Shown: in pieces, positions 5,431 through 7,572 of the stretch
Layout: every line of letters starts with the position of its first letter
How positions within the stretch are numbered: position 1 is the first letter of the stretch
NCBI GenBank assembly: GCA_029935255.1
Contig: JAOZKS010000119.1
Span: forward strand, 1-7,572
DNA from: Pontiella sp.
GTDB lineage: Bacteria; Verrucomicrobiota; Kiritimatiellia; Kiritimatiellales; Pontiellaceae
Length of the DNA stretch: 7,572 nucleotides
Reading direction: 5' to 3'
Notes under the pieces: generated by a model
What the model was told of the DNA's origin: nothing
The model's database searches: none
The model's input: only the letters and a program-made list of their open reading frames with translations
Position numbers and translations under genes: made by a program

Positions 5431-7572
5431 CTAGAAGCGGACATCGAGCATGATCGTGCCCATGTGTTCTTCATAGTTTTTGTTGAAGCGCCCATCATAG
5501 CCGACGCCGATTTCGAGATAGTCGGTACAGATCCAGCCGAGGCCAACCCCGGTATTCAACACGTTGGCTTCCGGCGAAATTCGCGCGGTTTCCACGGTGA
5601 CGGTTCCGTCCGACAGGGTGGTATAGATGTCGTCGTTGATGAAATCATACATCCACTCGGCATAGCCAACGGTCTGGAAGCGGCCAATCTGCGTGTCGAA
5701 GCGGTGGCGCAGTTTCAGGCCAAGGGCGGATTCGAGCGATGCAAGATTGATGCCGTCAACCGACATTTCACTGCCGCTGGCTTCCGTTTCAGTATGGCTA
5801 TCGGTTTTGATGGATAGATAGTGCAGCCCGCCGTAGGGGGCCAGCGCCCAATTTCTGAACTGCAGGTATTTCCCGGCATCGATGTGGCCGCCAAACTCAT
5901 TTCCATCGAAGGCCCCTGTTCCGCGATAGCCGCCGGTATCGGTGCGAATCGTGTCGTAGTTCGACCAGCCCATCCCCGCCAAGGCATCGACAAACCAGCC
6001 ATTCTTATTGATCCATTCGCTATATAGAGCCAACCAGTAGGTTTCGGTATCAACGCGACCGCTGTTGTCCGTCATCGCATCGGATCGTGCATAGGTGTAG
6101 TTGATGCCAGCAACCAGCGCGTCGCCGAACAGCTTATCGAAACCAAAGGTGGTTCCGTTGTTGTTCAGCGTGAAGCCCTCTGAATTACCCTGTTGGTTAT
6201 AGTCGCCCTGCCCGCTGAACTGCTCCACCCAGAAGTGCATACCGAAAATCGTATTCTTGTCGCCGGGGCCGTAGGCACCGGCTGGAGCATTGGTGGTGTT
6301 CATGAGATAGGCTTCGTGAGAAATGGCATGGTCCGTCGCCACCGCGTTACGGCGCAACTGCTTGCTACGGGTCATCACCGTGTTCTGCATTCCTTTGAAT
6401 CCGGCACGAATGCCCTGAATGCCTGCATACGACAACGCACCGCTGATTTCCCCGTTTTCGGCCAACTCACGGTCCAGCGACACATTGTTCGTGCCGTAGT
6501 TGAACGCATAGGAGTACAACAGGAAGGGATCTTCAACCGTTTCAGAAGCAAACTCACTGGTTCGTCCGCCATCGGCAACTAGGATTACCGCGTTCGATAC
6601 CGAGCGATCCCGGAAAGTCACTGCCGCCGACATCTCAGCAATATCGAGCGCATTGGTTACATGCAGCTGCCCCGCGCCAGTTGCAGTAATGCTTACCTTC
6701 AGCAGGGTATTGCCATCCGCCTCGAAGGTTCCATCTATCGTAAGCGATCTGGAAAGGTCGATCACGCCGCCGTTCATTTTGGTGGACTCAAATCCGTGTA
6801 GCGTTCCGGACCCCGCCAGCGTTCCGTTGGTGATGGCCAGGTTTTCAAAGCCGAGGAATTGGTTCGTCTCGGTGCCATCGACGTCGAAGATCCAGTCCGT
6901 CACCGCCACCGTATCGTCTCCATCGTTGGCATCGAATACAATGTCCGCGCCGATGAACGTATTCGTGCCGCTAATGGATAGAACATTCACCTCATTGGTA
7001 TTGAACAGGATGGTTCCCGTTCCAGTAATCCTTGAGTTGGTTATGCTCATGTTGCGGGCAACATAAACCGATCCAGCAGAGGACAAAGTCAGCGTACCAC
7101 CGTTCTGCACAAACAGATCGTTTCCAACCGAAACAGAACCTTCTTGGGCAACGGTGAGCTTGTTGCTGAATCCAGCTTGTCCGACATATAGATCCGAACC
7201 GATATCCCAAACCGAATTGGAGCCGCTAACAGAAACCGTGTTGTTCGATGCCATTGTAGCAGCGCCTATATAGGCATTCAGGTTGGTCACATAACCGCCG
7301 TCCGAAATCGAAAGGGAGTTTCCCGACCCCGCTTTGCCCACATAGAGATCGCCCGTATTGCGCCAGACCGAATTGCTTCCGCTAACTACCACCGAGTTAT
7401 TGAGATCATTCGTTGCGGTACCGATTGATCCCCCGCCGCTCGTCACGAGACTGTTGCTGGAAACCGTGAGCGTGTTGTTATATCCATCCATCGACAGCCA
7501 AGCTGAATTCGACCAGCTTCCACCTTCAATCGTGACGGTTTTATTGGAACCAGACAGGGATGAAATATTAAG
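5431..7572 (-). CDS. autotransporter with repetitive passenger and outer-membrane barrel (partial, 5' end missing)
   Basis: The frame is open to the window edge, so only the last 713 residues are seen; the signal peptide and first part of the passenger lie outside. The ATG at 7491 is internal, because repeat-like protein continues upstream of it (SGSNKTVTIEGG). Residues are numbered from the edge. Residues 1-157 hold about three imperfect repeats. Residues 158-380 are Gly/Asn/Thr/Ser-rich and look like a beta-helix. A helical linker (about 384-417, GIQGIRAGFKGMQN and onward) precedes the barrel (about 440-713), which has alternating strands such as GINYTYARSDA, WFVDALAGMGWSNY and GGLHYLSIKTD. 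The protein ends in LDVRF, with the terminal Phe needed for recognition by the BAM complex. This is a type V secretion (AT-1 type) layout: the barrel sits in the outer membrane and the passenger at the surface. No protease motif or cleavage site is evident. Adhesion or surface coating is a guess. Confidence 0.9.
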   Translation of the reverse strand, partial: LNISSLSGSNKTVTIEGGSWSNSAWLSMDGYNNTLTVSSNSLVTSGGGSIGTATNDLNNSVVVSGSNSVWRNTGDLYVGKAGSGNSLSISDGGYVTNLNAYIGAATMASNNTVSVSGSNSVWDIGSDLYVGQAGFSNKLTVAQEGSVSVGNDLFVQNGGTLTLSSAGSVYVARNMSITNSRITGTGTILFNTNEVNVLSISGTNTFIGADIVFDANDGDDTVAVTDWIFDVDGTETNQFLGFENLAITNGTLAGSGTLHGFESTKMNGGVIDLSRSLTIDGTFEADGNTLLKVSITATGAGQLHVTNALDIAEMSAAVTFRDRSVSNAVILVADGGRTSEFASETVEDPFLLYSYAFNYGTNNVSLDRELAENGEISGALSYAGIQGIRAGFKGMQNTVMTRSKQLRRNAVATDHAISHEAYLMNTTNAPAGAYGPGDKNTIFGMHFWVEQFSGQGDYNQQGNSEGFTLNNNGTTFGFDKLFGDALVAGINYTYARSDAMTDNSGRVDTETYWLALYSEWINKNGWFVDALAGMGWSNYDTIRTDTGGYRGTGAFDGNEFGGHIDAGKYLQFRNWALAPYGGLHYLSIKTDSHTETEASGSEMSVDGINLASLESALGLKLRHRFDTQIGRFQTVGYAEWMYDFINDDIYTTLSDGTVTVETARISPEANVLNTGVGLGWICTDYLEIGVGYDGRFNKNYEEHMGTIMLDVRF
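7102..7545 (-). repeat. three ~50-residue repeats in the autotransporter passenger
   Basis: Three tandem units of about 48-52 codons are visible: roughly 7545-7402, 7401-7246 and 7245-7102. Units two and three align best, sharing NNxVxVSGSNSVW, then DLYVGxAGxxNxL, then a glycine- or glutamate-containing turn and a closing strand. Unit one keeps the NxTVTI...GGSW...NNTLTV...IGTATNDL pattern with more drift. At DNA level the SGSNSVW segments are also alike (plus strand accgaattg...ccgctaac in both), so the units probably arose by duplication. The array very likely continues past the right window edge. Confidence 0.75.

Noticed and set aside
1..7572. CRISPR array, toxin-antitoxin pair, phage defence genes or a biosynthetic cluster
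   Set aside because: No regularly spaced direct repeats, small paired genes or relevant domains are seen; the genes are housekeeping plus one autotransporter and an IS scar.

Overview
The window reads like ordinary chromosomal DNA from a Gram-negative bacterium with a moderately high GC content. An outer-membrane autotransporter barrel requires a Gram-negative envelope. The serine- and asparagine-rich passenger repeats (SGSNSVW / DLYVG type) recall secreted proteins of the PVC group, especially Kiritimatiellota/Lentisphaerota. That placement is only an impression from memory and was not checked by any search.

Every gene I can support lies on the minus strand, so transcription runs from the right edge to the left. 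In that order they are: the 3' part of an autotransporter gene (7572-5431, cut by the window edge); a GltS-type sodium/glutamate symporter (5401-4064); grpE (4008-3448); dnaJ (3444-2275); rsmE (2263-1550); a Soj/ParA-type ATPase (1504-635); tRNA-Ser with anticodon CGA (610-523); and a 5'-truncated, decayed IS66-type transposase (421-74). Gaps are very small: 29 bp, 55 bp, 3 bp, 11 bp, 45 bp and 24 bp between successive genes.

grpE-dnaJ-rsmE is a tight translationally packed unit. GrpE is the nucleotide exchange factor and DnaJ the J-domain co-chaperone of DnaK. RsmE methylates 16S rRNA and is a common genomic companion of dnaJ. A good sigma70-like promoter (TTGACA, 16 bp, TATTTT) lies just before grpE and overlaps the gltS stop codon. 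No CIRCE operator, hrcA or dnaK is present. parA has no parB next to it inside the window.

The least routine parts are three. A 3 x 10-bp tandem repeat sits directly against the parA start and supplies a false upstream start codon. The autotransporter passenger carries internal repeats. The IS66 scar sits just beyond the 3' end of the tRNA-Ser gene. I do not see a convincing new biological system here. The window is mostly housekeeping genes plus one accessory surface protein.
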